Of a stretch of 34,204 bases of DNA, positions 16,230 to 24,571 are shown piece after piece. A program made the position numbers and the translations under genes. This DNA is from an uncultured Finegoldia sp. GTDB taxonomy: Bacteria > Bacillota > Clostridia > Tissierellales > Peptoniphilaceae. The number at the start of each line of letters is the position of its first letter. Positions within the stretch are counted from its first letter, which is position 1. The stretch is from assembly GCF_900766215.1 (NCBI RefSeq), contig NZ_CAAFUQ010000018.1:1-34204 (forward strand). The letters are read 5' to 3'. The notes under the pieces are model-generated. The model saw only the letters and a program-made list of their open reading frames with translations. It was not told the DNA's origin and ran no database searches.

Positions 16230-17594
16230 CTATCTTTTTTTCTTATAAACCCAATCTTTTTTATTTTCTTGGCGACTTCTTCCAATTGAAAGTGCTCCTT
16301 CTTCGACATCTTCAGTAATAGTAGTTCCACAAGCAATGAAACTATCCTTCTTCAAAGTTACTGGAGCAATAACATTTGAGTTTGAGCCAACAAAAACATT
16401 ATCTTCAACTACAGATCTGTGTTTGTTTTTGCCATCGTAATTTACGAAAATAACTCCACAACCAATGTTGATATTTTCCTTCAAATCACTGTCTCCAACA
16501 TAAGCTAAGTGACCTGCCTTTGTTTTATTACCAACAGTTGAGTTTTTGATTTCTACGAAGTTTCCAATATGAACATTTTCTTTCAAAACGCTGTTTGGTC
16601 TCAAATGAGCAAAAGGTCCAATATCAGTGTTTTTTCCGACAACAGAATTTTCAATGTAAGATGATTTTATATTTACATTGTCATCTATCTTAGAATCCAC
16701 GATTTCACAGTCTCCTTTTATCAGACAATCAGATCCTATTTCAGTATTTCCATAAATTCTGCATGGTCCAATGATAACAGTATCTCTTCCAATCTTTACA
16801 GATGGTTCAATTATTACAGAATTTGCATTTGAAATTACAACGCCTTCTTCCATGTATTTTTCATTAACTCTTTGTTTTAAAATTTCTTCACAGAAATACA
16901 ACTGAGCTTTTGTGTTGATTCCATAAGTTTCATTCACATCAGAATGTTTGAAAGTTTTGATTGTTTTACCTTCTTTTCTGATGATTTCAAAAATATCAGT
17001 CAAATACATTTCACCTTTTGAATTATTTGTACCTATTTTTTCAATAGACATCTTCAACACATCGCCGTTCACAATCATCATTCCGCTGTTAAATTCCTTA
17101 ATCAAAAGTTGTTCATCATTGCAATCTTTTTGTTCGACGATTTTAAGCAAATTGCCATTTTCATCCTTGACAATTCTTCCATACCCAAATGGATCGTCGA
17201 TTTCACTTGTAAGAACTGTCGCAACAGAATTTTGTTCTTCATGATAATCAAAAAACTTCTTCAAAGTATCTTGCTTTATCAAAGGCGTATCTCCCGTTAA
17301 AATAATAACTTTATCGTCGTCATTTATTTCATCTAAACACAATTTAACGGCATACCCTGTTCCGTATGGATATTGTTCTCCTATATTTTGTTTTACTAGA
17401 TGAATACTCTCATCTAAGTTTTCTCTTAAAATATCGTAATTATTTCCGCCGACAACTATCTTTTGATCCACAAAATCACAAGCATCCATGACATAATCAA
17501 TCATAGTCTTGTTCAAAAGTTTATGCAAAACTTTTGAGTTGTGAGATTTCATCCTAGTCCCTTCTCCGGCAGAAAGTATAATAGCTTTCTTCAT
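16230..17594 (-). CDS. glmU: Bifunctional UDP-GlcNAc pyrophosphorylase / glucosamine-1-phosphate acetyltransferase
   Basis: Performs the last two steps to UDP-N-acetylglucosamine, the precursor of peptidoglycan and teichoic acids. It is 454 aa. The N-terminal uridylyltransferase domain has the LSAGEGTRMKS nucleotide-binding loop (residues 7-17, with Lys24-region VLHKLL), and ILTGDTPLI. The C-terminal left-handed beta-helix is built of hexapeptide repeats from about residue 250 (VIIEPSVKIG..., HIGNFVEIKNSTVG) and keeps the acetyltransferase motifs GPFAHLRP and KAGHLAYVGD. The ATG at 17594 is preceded by AGGAG. It is the first gene of the glmU-pth-mfd-prsA operon and is divergent from the apbE gene. 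Confidence 0.97.
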   Translation of the reverse strand: MKKAIILSAGEGTRMKSHNSKVLHKLLNKTMIDYVMDACDFVDQKIVVGGNNYDILRENLDESIHLVKQNIGEQYPYGTGYAVKLCLDEINDDDKVIILTGDTPLIKQDTLKKFFDYHEEQNSVATVLTSEIDDPFGYGRIVKDENGNLLKIVEQKDCNDEQLLIKEFNSGMMIVNGDVLKMSIEKIGTNNSKGEMYLTDIFEIIRKEGKTIKTFKHSDVNETYGINTKAQLYFCEEILKQRVNEKYMEEGVVISNANSVIIEPSVKIGRDTVIIGPCRIYGNTEIGSDCLIKGDCEIVDSKIDDNVNIKSSYIENSVVGKNTDIGPFAHLRPNSVLKENVHIGNFVEIKNSTVGNKTKAGHLAYVGDSDLKENINIGCGVIFVNYDGKNKHRSVVEDNVFVGSNSNVIAPVTLKKDSFIACGTTITEDVEEGALSIGRSRQENKKDWVYKKKR

Positions 17595-17623
17595 TATTCA
17601 TCTCCTAAAAAATTGTCACTACC

Positions 17624-17651
17624 ATTATACTATAAAACAGGAATTTTTGAA
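17624..17651 (-). promoter_or_regulatory. Candidate promoter of the glmU operon
   Basis: TATAAT (17629-17624) on the minus strand with TTCAAA (17651-17646) 16 bases upstream; the -10 is perfect, the -35 is weak. It lies in the divergent glmU/apbE spacer. Confidence 0.6.
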
Positions 17652-17679
17652 GCTTATAATGTTAAAATAAGTCAAAGAT

Positions 17680-17709
17680 TTCAAATTATCTCTTAAAATT
17701 TGGTATAAT
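17680..17709 (+). promoter_or_regulatory. Candidate extended -10 promoter of apbE
   Basis: TGGTATAAT (17701-17709) is an extended -10 element. The -35 (TTCAAA at 17680-17685) is poor, as is common with extended -10 promoters. The leader is short, with the ribosome binding site (GGTGAT) within about ten bases of the start of transcription. Confidence 0.6.
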
Positions 17710-17724
17710 GTATGTGGTGATTAT

Positions 17725-18846
17725 ATGAAAAAATTTATATTAATATTTTTAACATTGACAATGTTAGTTGGCTGTTCTCAAAATAAGACTGAAAACAAAC
17801 CAGTTCCAAAAGATCCAGCGCCACAAGTCAAACAAAGCGATGATTCTTCTTCAAAAAATTATGAGAAACACGATGCCACACTTTACGACAAATTTGACAC
17901 AGTAATAAGATATAGTTTGTACACACAAACAAAAAAAGAATTCAATCAATATTCAAAATTTATCAACGATGAATTTGACAGACTTCACAAACTATACAGC
18001 ACTTACGAAAACTTTGATGGAATCGACAACGCGAAGACAATCAACGATAACGCAGGAGTTAAACCTGTAAAAGTCGACAAAGATTTGTTCGATTTAATCA
18101 AGTGGTCAGTTGAAGATTATTCCAAATACAACAAAAAAACAAATATTGCGTTTGGTTCAGTAACTGATTTGTGGAAGGAATACCGTGATAATGCTCTTGA
18201 AAAGAAAATCATCAAAATCCCTTCTGCTGATGTTTTGAAAGAAAAAAATCTTCACACGAGCATTGACAACATCGTATTGGATGAAAAAAACAGCACAGTT
18301 TTCTTGAAAGATAAAGATTCAAGACTAGACTTAGGTGCCACTGCAAAAGGATTTGCCACAGAAAAAATAGCACAAGAATTGGAAAAACGTGGACTAAAAT
18401 CCGGAATTATTTCCGCAGGTGGAAATGTCAGAACAATCGGCACTCCTGTTATAAAAGGAAAAGACAGCTGGGTAGTAGCGATACAAAACCCTAATTTGAA
18501 CGAAGAGCCCGACAAACAATACGTTGCAATCTTGAAAATACCAGGAACAACTTCCATGGTCACAAGTGGTGATTATCAAAGATTTTACGTTTACAACAAC
18601 AAAAAATACCACCACATCATAGACCCTGACACATTAAATCCTGCAAATCATTTTAAATCTGTTACAATAGTTACGAAAGATTCAGGACTTGCAGATTTCC
18701 TATCTACAACAGTTTTCGTTATGAATTACGAAGAAGGTAGAAAACTAGTGGACTCTATCGATGGAGTTGAAGCATTTTGGGTATTTGAAAACAACGACAT
18801 CAAATACACTGACGGCTTAAAAGACATTATGGAACTGGAACAATAG
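17725..18846 (+). CDS. apbE: FAD:protein FMN transferase, lipoprotein (ApbE)
   Basis: Attaches FMN covalently to threonine residues of extracytoplasmic or membrane flavoproteins, such as Rnf or Nqr subunits or FMN-binding-domain proteins. It is 373 aa. The signal peptide ends LVGC with the lipidated Cys at residue 17, followed by a Pro/Lys/Ser-rich linker. Family motifs are in order: LDLGATAKGFATEKI, SGIISAGGNVRTIG, SWVVAIQNP, TSGDYQRFYV, HHIIDPDTLNP, and ADFLSTTVFVM. No flavinylation substrate is encoded in the window. It is followed after 80 bases by the 169-aa gene with no clear terminator between them. Confidence 0.95.
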   Translation: MKKFILIFLTLTMLVGCSQNKTENKPVPKDPAPQVKQSDDSSSKNYEKHDATLYDKFDTVIRYSLYTQTKKEFNQYSKFINDEFDRLHKLYSTYENFDGIDNAKTINDNAGVKPVKVDKDLFDLIKWSVEDYSKYNKKTNIAFGSVTDLWKEYRDNALEKKIIKIPSADVLKEKNLHTSIDNIVLDEKNSTVFLKDKDSRLDLGATAKGFATEKIAQELEKRGLKSGIISAGGNVRTIGTPVIKGKDSWVVAIQNPNLNEEPDKQYVAILKIPGTTSMVTSGDYQRFYVYNNKKYHHIIDPDTLNPANHFKSVTIVTKDSGLADFLSTTVFVMNYEEGRKLVDSIDGVEAFWVFENNDIKYTDGLKDIMELEQ

Positions 18847-18926
18847 AATTATTAAAATAGTATGATATTTTATTGAATATATGATAGAATATTAATGTTA
18901 TTAAATCAAACATAAGGAGGAATTTT

Positions 18927-19436
18927 ATGCACCCAATGATAAAAAGATTTGTGGATTCAGAATTTTTAGATGAGCAACAAGCAGAATTTATCGAAAAAGC
19001 AATTGAAAACCACGAAAACATTATTATCTCAGGACATAGATCAACAGGAATCAGACAATTATTAGCTATTATGATGGGAATTGCTAAGAAACAATTCAAA
19101 TCAGTACAAGTTAAAGGATTAGAAAGCATGGACGAAGATGCTGAATACTATTTAATTCCTGGTATTGACACAGAAGAATTCGAAGATATCGTTCAAAAAG
19201 CATTCGATAAACCAAATTCTTCACTAATCACAATCAAAGAACCAGAACACCCATATTCAATTATGAAAATAATGAAAAAAGGTGGCAAAAATTCAGGAGA
19301 CTACACTAAAGTAGTAAACTTCTTAGAAGCTCGTAAAATCGATGGCGTTCCATTCATGATTAGTACAACAAAGATGACTTACAACGAAAAACACGGAATC
19401 GACAAAGATAAAGTGGAAAGATTCAAAGCTTTCTAA
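18927..19436 (+). CDS. Unknown protein resembling a secretion ATPase with degenerate Walker A
   Basis: 169 aa from an ATG six bases after AGGAGG. I do not recognise a named family. The segment LDEQQAEFIEKAIENHENII followed by ISGHRSTGIRQLL closely follows the pattern of VirB11/CpaF/PilT-type ATPases, where the P-loop reads GGTGSGKTT. Here the Lys-Thr pair is replaced by Ile-Arg, so ATP hydrolysis is unlikely. A later stretch (SSLITIKEPEHPYSIMKIMKK) sits where those ATPases have Walker B and the downstream Glu/His motifs. It is too short to be a full secretion ATPase and has no partner secretion genes nearby. It ends at a strong terminator, and its codon use looks like the neighbours'. The relationship is inference from pattern alone. 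Confidence 0.8.
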   Translation: MHPMIKRFVDSEFLDEQQAEFIEKAIENHENIIISGHRSTGIRQLLAIMMGIAKKQFKSVQVKGLESMDEDAEYYLIPGIDTEEFEDIVQKAFDKPNSSLITIKEPEHPYSIMKIMKKGGKNSGDYTKVVNFLEARKIDGVPFMISTTKMTYNEKHGIDKDKVERFKAF

Positions 19437-19454
19437 TAATTAAATAATTAAATT

Positions 19455-19487
19455 AAGAGATAACTCATTGTGAGTTATCTCTTTTTT
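19455..19487 (+). terminator. Terminator after the 169-aa gene
   Basis: A perfect 13-bp stem (19455-19467 with 19471-19483), loop TTG, and a T-run to 19487. Strong intrinsic terminator on the plus strand, facing the sufU terminator. Confidence 0.93.
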
Positions 19488-19492
19488 GTCGC

Positions 19493-19526
19493 AAAAAAAC
19501 TGATGAAACAAAATGCTTCATCAGTT
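19493..19526 (-). terminator. Terminator of the suf operon
   Basis: A 10-bp stem AACTGATGAA (19526-19517) / TTCATCAGTT (19507-19498) with a nine-base loop and a T-run (19497-19493) on the minus strand. It is back-to-back with the convergent terminator at 19455-19487. Confidence 0.9.
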
Positions 19527-19552
19527 GAAAATTTATTATCTATTTTATTGTA

Positions 19553-20008
19553 TTATTCAGGAATAAACGAACCTTCTGATTTGTCGTTTTCAAGCATATC
19601 TTTTAATGTGTACCATGACAATACTGCGCATTTTACTCTTGCTGGTAATGTTGATATGCTTTGGAAGCATACTGCATCTTTAAGAACTTTTAGTTCTTTT
19701 CTGTCAGTGATTTCTCCTTTTATCATGGATATGAATTTGTTGCACAAATCTATTGCTTCACTTACTGATTTTCCTTTGATTACATCGCACATTATAGATG
19801 TGGATGCTTGTGATATAGCACATCCCATTCCAGTGTATGCAATGTCTTCGATTGTATCATCTTGAACTTTTAGTTGCAATGTGATTTCATCTCCACAGCT
19901 TGGATTGTGTCCCAACTCACAATGAGTTGGATGTTCCAATTCACGTCTGTTTGATTTATCCCTGCTTTTTTCCAATATTAATTCTGTATATAAACTACCT
20001 AGTTCCAA
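19553..20008 (-). CDS. sufU: SufU, zinc-dependent sulfur-transfer partner of SufS
   Basis: Accepts persulfide sulfur from SufS for Fe-S cluster building on SufBCD. It is 151 aa. Predicted zinc ligands are C38 and D40 (NPSCGDE), C63 (GMGCAIS) and C127 (RVKCAVLSW), the same pattern as Bacillus SufU. Four further cysteines (30, 74, 89, 114) are present. The start is TTG at 20008-20006, inside the 3' end of sufS (14-base overlap), with AAGGAG eleven bases upstream; the upstream frame is closed by TGA, so no earlier start is possible. The wide spacing suggests translational coupling to sufS. Last gene of the operon. Confidence 0.93.
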   Translation of the reverse strand: MELGSLYTELILEKSRDKSNRRELEHPTHCELGHNPSCGDEITLQLKVQDDTIEDIAYTGMGCAISQASTSIMCDVIKGKSVSEAIDLCNKFISMIKGEITDRKELKVLKDAVCFQSISTLPARVKCAVLSWYTLKDMLENDKSEGSFIPE

Positions 20009-21245
20009 TTCTCATCAATCTCCTTACGTCTTCAAGATGTTCAATGAAAAAGTCAACTTCTTCAAATGTATTATAGAATGCAAAGCTTGCTCTGCATGAG
20101 AAATTTGTCTTCAAATATCTGTGAAGTGGTTGTGCACAATGGTGCCCACTTCTAATTGCAATTCCATAACTATCCATAATACTTGCAACATCATGTGGGT
20201 GAGCTTCTTTGAAGTTAAAATCTAAAACTGGTGATCTATGAGTGTCACTTGTTGTGTATACATCGATGATGTCGGATTTTTGTTTGATTTTGTCATAAGC
20301 ATAATCCATTAATGCTTTTTCATAATCTCTAATATTTTCTATTCCGATTTTTTCTATGTAATCAATCGCTGCTATTAATGATTTTACCGCTCCTACATCT
20401 TGTGTTCCTGCTTCAAATCTTCCTGGAGCATCCAAGTACGATGATTTATCTTCGAACACATATTCAATCATATCTCCACCGTACAAGAAAGGCTTTAAGT
20501 TGTTCAAGAATTCTTTCTTTCCATAAAGTATTCCAACTCCCATTATGCTAAGCATTTTGTGACCTGAAAATACTAAGAAATCACAACCTAATTGTTGTAC
20601 ATCAACTTTGTTATGTGGAATATATTGTGCAGAATCCACGATACATATACAATGTTTGTTAACTGATTTGACGTATTTTATCATTTTTTCAACTTCAGGC
20701 ATAGTTCCCACTACGTTTGATGCTTGTGTTATTGAGAAAATTTTCGTTTTTTCAGTGATTGTTTTCTTGAATTCTTCAAAATCCAATTGCATATTTTCTT
20801 TGTCAACATACAAGTATTTTAGCTTAGCCTTAGTTTTCTTGCACACTTCTTGCCAAGTTACTAAATTACTGTGGTGTTCCATTATTGATATGACTATTTC
20901 ATCATCTTCTTTCAAATTTTCATAACCGTACGAATACGCTATTAAATTCAAAGATTCAGTAGTGTTTCTGGTGAAGACTACCTCTGAAGAATCTGCTGCG
21001 TTGATGAATTTGGCGATTTTTTCTCTTCCAGATTCGTAAACATCTGTAGATAAAACGCTCAATGTGTGTGCTCCTCTGTGAGGATTTGCATTTTCATATT
21101 TGTAAAATTCACTTACGCTATCTATGACTTGAATCGGTTTTTGGCTGGTAGCTGCATTGTCCAAATAAACTATCGGATTTTTGTATTCTTTATCCAAATA
21201 CAAAAAGTCCTTTCTTATATCTTCTACTTGTTTTTTATCTAACAT
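19995..21245 (-). CDS. sufS: Cysteine desulfurase SufS
   Basis: A PLP enzyme that removes sulfur from cysteine, giving alanine and an enzyme persulfide for Fe-S assembly. It is 416 aa. YLDNAATSQKP is near the start, the PLP Schiff-base lysine is K230 in FSGHK, and the persulfide cysteine is C370 in RSGHHCAQPLH, which identifies the group II (SufS) class. The start overlaps the sufD end by 11 bases. It is followed by sufU, its usual partner in Firmicutes. Confidence 0.97.
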   Translation of the reverse strand: MLDKKQVEDIRKDFLYLDKEYKNPIVYLDNAATSQKPIQVIDSVSEFYKYENANPHRGAHTLSVLSTDVYESGREKIAKFINAADSSEVVFTRNTTESLNLIAYSYGYENLKEDDEIVISIMEHHSNLVTWQEVCKKTKAKLKYLYVDKENMQLDFEEFKKTITEKTKIFSITQASNVVGTMPEVEKMIKYVKSVNKHCICIVDSAQYIPHNKVDVQQLGCDFLVFSGHKMLSIMGVGILYGKKEFLNNLKPFLYGGDMIEYVFEDKSSYLDAPGRFEAGTQDVGAVKSLIAAIDYIEKIGIENIRDYEKALMDYAYDKIKQKSDIIDVYTTSDTHRSPVLDFNFKEAHPHDVASIMDSYGIAIRSGHHCAQPLHRYLKTNFSCRASFAFYNTFEEVDFFIEHLEDVRRLMRIGTR

Positions 21246-22284
21246 CCAATTCCCTCTTTGCCATTTTTTCTCTTATGAATGAAAGTAGTTTATTTTCCAA
21301 TTTTTCGTCATCTAATCTGCTTAATGATTCGCTAAATTTGGATTCAACTATCATACTTTCAGCTACATCTCTGGATATAGCACGGTTCATTATATAAAAT
21401 AGCATATCGGCATCTATCTTACCTGCACTTGCTGCGTGATTTCCTAGTACATCGTCTTCTCCTGCTAAAAGTACTGGAACGGACAAGTTTTTCACATCAT
21501 CTGATAACAATACTGCGTATTCTTCTTCAGTTCCTGTGGATCCCATGGATCCTTTTTTGAAATCAAGAGTTGACTTGAAGTTTTTATAAGATGATTCTTT
21601 TAATGCACCATTTACGATACATGAAGATTTGGATTCTTTGCCGAAATGATTGATTTCATAAAGCATATTCAATGAATTATCTCCATGTGTGAAGTAAATA
21701 CTGTTGATATCCAAGTTAGAATGTTTGCCATTCAAATTAGCTTTTGTGTTGACATAATTGTCCCTGCTACCTAATTCGTATTGGCTAAGAATTACATTAC
21801 TTTCTTCATCTAAGTTCAAAATCAATGATTCCAATGCTGTTGTGTGTTTTTCTGTTTGAATTACAAAAACTTCAACGTTGCTGTTTTCTTTGGCATTGAT
21901 TTCTATTACTGAGCTTCTGAATTTCTTGTTGTCATCATTGTCTCTGTAATCAAGTACAACTCGTAAGCTTGAGTTCTTTTCGGCTGTGATTTTGTGAGTA
22001 TCCAATAAAATATCATATTCTCTGTCAGTAACCAAATCAACTACACCGAAATCTTTTACTTGATTTTCTTCTGTTCTGTATTTTTTGAATAGATTTCCCG
22101 ATTTTTCGTTCATGTCCAAAGCTTCTTGGCACACACCAAAATCTTTGTTTTCCAATGCTTCTACTGGATCAGAGTCTATTCTGTATTCTTTTATATCTAT
22201 ATCTGGGAGATTAATTTCTGTATCGTTAACTTTCAAATATTTAAAAGTTTTGAATCCCAGTTTATTTCCTTTAATTTGTTCCAT
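21235..22284 (-). CDS. sufD: Fe-S assembly scaffold component SufD
   Basis: A beta-helical component of the SufBCD scaffold, on which Fe-S clusters are built. It is 349 aa from the ATG at 22284, which lies six bases after AGGAG; a TTG two codons earlier is less well placed. The C-terminal half carries the SufB/SufD core (ILSQYELGSRDNYVNT, VLLAGEDDVLGNHAASAGKIDADMLFYI). The GNHAASAGKID motif contains the conserved histidine region of the SufB-SufD interface. It is three bases after the sufB stop and overlaps sufS, so it is part of a single transcript. Confidence 0.94.
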   Translation of the reverse strand: MEQIKGNKLGFKTFKYLKVNDTEINLPDIDIKEYRIDSDPVEALENKDFGVCQEALDMNEKSGNLFKKYRTEENQVKDFGVVDLVTDREYDILLDTHKITAEKNSSLRVVLDYRDNDDNKKFRSSVIEINAKENSNVEVFVIQTEKHTTALESLILNLDEESNVILSQYELGSRDNYVNTKANLNGKHSNLDINSIYFTHGDNSLNMLYEINHFGKESKSSCIVNGALKESSYKNFKSTLDFKKGSMGSTGTEEEYAVLLSDDVKNLSVPVLLAGEDDVLGNHAASAGKIDADMLFYIMNRAISRDVAESMIVESKFSESLSRLDDEKLENKLLSFIREKMAKRELDVR

Positions 22285-22293
22285 ATACAACTC

Positions 22294-23706
22294 CTATCCT
22301 ATGCTTCCTTCTAGTTCAAGATTAATTAAATTATTCATCTCAACCGCATATTCCATTGGCAATTCCTTTGCTATTGGTTCTGCAAATCCACGAACTACCA
22401 TTGATTTTGCTTCTTCTTCTGGAATACCTCTTGTCATCAAATAGAAAATAACTTGGTCATCTATTCTACCTATAGATGCTTCATGTCCCAAATCGACATG
22501 TTTGTTCGCTATTTTAACAACTGGAATTGTATCTGATCTACTTTCATTATCTAACATTAACGATTCACAACTTACTGATGATTTTGAATCGTAAGCATTT
22601 TCTTTTATGTCTACTAAACCTCTGTAAACACTGATTCCACCTGATTTAGAGATAGACTTGCTGTTTACATAGCTTGTTGTGTGAGGGGCTGCGTGAATCA
22701 TAACAGCACCTGTGTCTAAGTTTTGGTCACGTCCTGCAAATGAAATACCAGTGTATTCACTGCTTGCACCTTCTCCCTTTAAGACACTTGATGGATAAAG
22801 CATGGATACCGCTGATCCAAATGAACCAGAAACCCATTCAACCTTACCATTTTTTTCAATGATTGCTCTTTTCGAGTTTAAGTTGTACATATTTCGTGAC
22901 CAGTTTTCGATTGTTGAAAATCTAAGAGTAGCATTTTCTCCAACGAAGATTTCAACTGCACCAGCGTGTACATTTAATGCGTTATATTTTGGAGCTGAGC
23001 AACCTTCAATGAAGTGACAATAACTATCATTTTCTACGATAATCATTGTATGTTCGAATTGACCTGCTCCTGGAGCATTCAATCTGAAATAACTTTGAAG
23101 TGGGATTTTAACATCTACTCCCTTTGGAACATATACAAATGATCCACCTGACCACACTGCATAGTGAAGTGCTGCGTATTTGTGTAATCTTGGTGTGATT
23201 GATTTTGCAAAATATTGTTTAACAATATCTTCATGTTCTCTAAGAGCCGTATCAAAATCTGTATAAATAACCCCTTGGTCTACCAAAGATTGTTGAATGT
23301 TGTGATACACAACCTCACTATCGTATTGTGCACCAACGCCGCTAAGCATCATTTCTTTTTCAGCTTCTTGAATACCCAACTTATCAAAAGTATCTCTGAT
23401 TTCATCAGGGACTTCGTTCCAGTCACTTGATCTATCTGCATCAGGTCTGATGTATGTTGTGACCTTATTCATATCAACGACACTCAAATCCGGTCCCCAT
23501 TCAGGATCTTCTGAATTGTAAAATATTTCCAAAGCTTCCAATCTTTTTTCGAGCATCCATTGAGGTTCATTTTTTTCTTCTGAAATCTGTCTTACAATTT
23601 CAGGAGTCAAGCCCTCTTCAGTTTTTCTTCTAAAAGTAAATTTATTCTTGATGTCATAGATACCTCTATCCATTTCATCGACTTGAGTCTTCTTTTTAGG
23701 TGCCAT
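22294..23706 (-). CDS. sufB: Fe-S assembly scaffold protein SufB
   Basis: Main scaffold subunit of the SufBCD complex. It is 470 aa, normal for the family. Conserved blocks are visible: AVWSGGSFVYVPKGVDVKIP, FEHTMIIVENDSYCHFIEGCSAP with the conserved Cys, and VSCESLMLDNESRSDTIPVV. The DLGHEASIGRIDDQVIFYLMTRG end block is also present. The ATG overlaps the sufC stop by one base (TAATG) and is followed closely by sufD. Confidence 0.97.
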   Translation of the reverse strand: MAPKKKTQVDEMDRGIYDIKNKFTFRRKTEEGLTPEIVRQISEEKNEPQWMLEKRLEALEIFYNSEDPEWGPDLSVVDMNKVTTYIRPDADRSSDWNEVPDEIRDTFDKLGIQEAEKEMMLSGVGAQYDSEVVYHNIQQSLVDQGVIYTDFDTALREHEDIVKQYFAKSITPRLHKYAALHYAVWSGGSFVYVPKGVDVKIPLQSYFRLNAPGAGQFEHTMIIVENDSYCHFIEGCSAPKYNALNVHAGAVEIFVGENATLRFSTIENWSRNMYNLNSKRAIIEKNGKVEWVSGSFGSAVSMLYPSSVLKGEGASSEYTGISFAGRDQNLDTGAVMIHAAPHTTSYVNSKSISKSGGISVYRGLVDIKENAYDSKSSVSCESLMLDNESRSDTIPVVKIANKHVDLGHEASIGRIDDQVIFYLMTRGIPEEEAKSMVVRGFAEPIAKELPMEYAVEMNNLINLELEGSIG

Positions 23707-24455
23707 TATTTCACCTCTTCTCTAATCCAATTGAATCCTTTTTCTTCAATTTGATCTAAAAGTTCGCTAGAACCTTCTTTTACAATAGTGCCATCCATGA
23801 TTACATGAACGAAATCTGGCTTAATTTCTTTTAAGATTTCCTTGTGATGTGTGATTACAATAACTGAATTGTTGTCATGTAAGAATTCCTTTACACCTTT
23901 TGATACAGTTCTAACAGCATCAACATCAAGACCAGAATCTGTTTCATCAAGGATTGCTAGTTTTGGTTGTAGCATTAACATTTGTAGAATTTCGTTCTTC
24001 TTTTTTTCACCACCGGAAAAACCGACATTCAAATATCTGGAAGAATATCCATGATTAAACTCAAGTATATCCATATTATCTTCCAGTCCTTCTCTGAATT
24101 CTAAGAATCCTATATTTTCATCAGTTTTTGCTATTTTGGCAGATCTGATGAAGTTTTCTACACTAATGCCTGAAACTTCCATTGGATTTTGGAAAGACAT
24201 AAAAATACCTTTTTTGGCTCTTTTATCTGTTGATAAATCCATAATACTTTCACCATCAAGTAAAATATCACCTGAAGTAGTTTCATATTGTGGATTGTTC
24301 AAAATAACATTGGCTAAAGTTGATTTACCAGAACCATTTGGTCCCATAATAACGTGAACTTCACCATAGTTTATATTTAAATTTATGTTTTTTAATATTT
24401 CTTTATCTCCTACCCTTGCGGATAAGTCTTTAATAGTTAATAAATTTTTTGACAT
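23706..24455 (-). CDS. sufC: Fe-S assembly ATPase SufC
   Basis: A soluble ABC-type ATPase that drives conformational changes of SufB-SufD. A longer frame extends 23 codons upstream, but AAGGAGG at 24467-24461 lies five bases before the ATG at 24455, giving MSKNLLTIKDLSARVGDKEI and 249 aa. Walker A is GPNGSGKST, the Q-loop region MSFQNPMEV, the signature FSGGEKKKNEI, and Walker B AILDETDSGLDVDA, all typical of SufC. It is the first gene of sufCBDSU; the promoter is about 60-90 bases upstream. Confidence 0.97.
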   Translation of the reverse strand: MSKNLLTIKDLSARVGDKEILKNINLNINYGEVHVIMGPNGSGKSTLANVILNNPQYETTSGDILLDGESIMDLSTDKRAKKGIFMSFQNPMEVSGISVENFIRSAKIAKTDENIGFLEFREGLEDNMDILEFNHGYSSRYLNVGFSGGEKKKNEILQMLMLQPKLAILDETDSGLDVDAVRTVSKGVKEFLHDNNSVIVITHHKEILKEIKPDFVHVIMDGTIVKEGSSELLDQIEEKGFNWIREEVK

Positions 24456-24515
24456 AATAACCTCCTTACAGTTATGTAATAAATATATATATAAGAGATC
24501 CTTATGTCCTATTAT

Positions 24516-24544
24516 ATTATACACGAAAAAAACAAAATAGTTAA
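24516..24544 (-). promoter_or_regulatory. Candidate promoter of the suf operon
   Basis: TATAAT (24521-24516) with TTAACT (24544-24539) 17 bases upstream on the minus strand. The -35 and spacer run through the 3' arm and T-run of the preceding gene's terminator. A short inverted repeat (ATAAG-GATCT-CTTAT) lies near the expected start of transcription. Confidence 0.6.
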
Positions 24545-24571
24545 GCCTTTAAACAAATTCCTACTATTTTG
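24526..24571 (-). terminator. Terminator of the DUF4288-like gene
   Basis: A 9-bp inverted repeat CAAAATAGT (24571-24563) / ACTATTTTG (24541-24533) with a 21-base loop, followed by seven T's on the minus strand. It begins directly after the stop codon and overlaps the suf promoter. Confidence 0.65.

Noticed and set aside
18847..18926. Terminator or separate promoter between apbE and the 169-aa gene
   Set aside because: Only an A-T stem (TAAAATA/TATTTTA) and a lone TAGAAT without a -35; neither is firm enough to list.
24456..24524. N-terminal extension of SufC (23 codons)
   Set aside because: It covers the promoter-proximal leader and the AAGGAGG site; the downstream ATG gives the standard SufC N-terminus.
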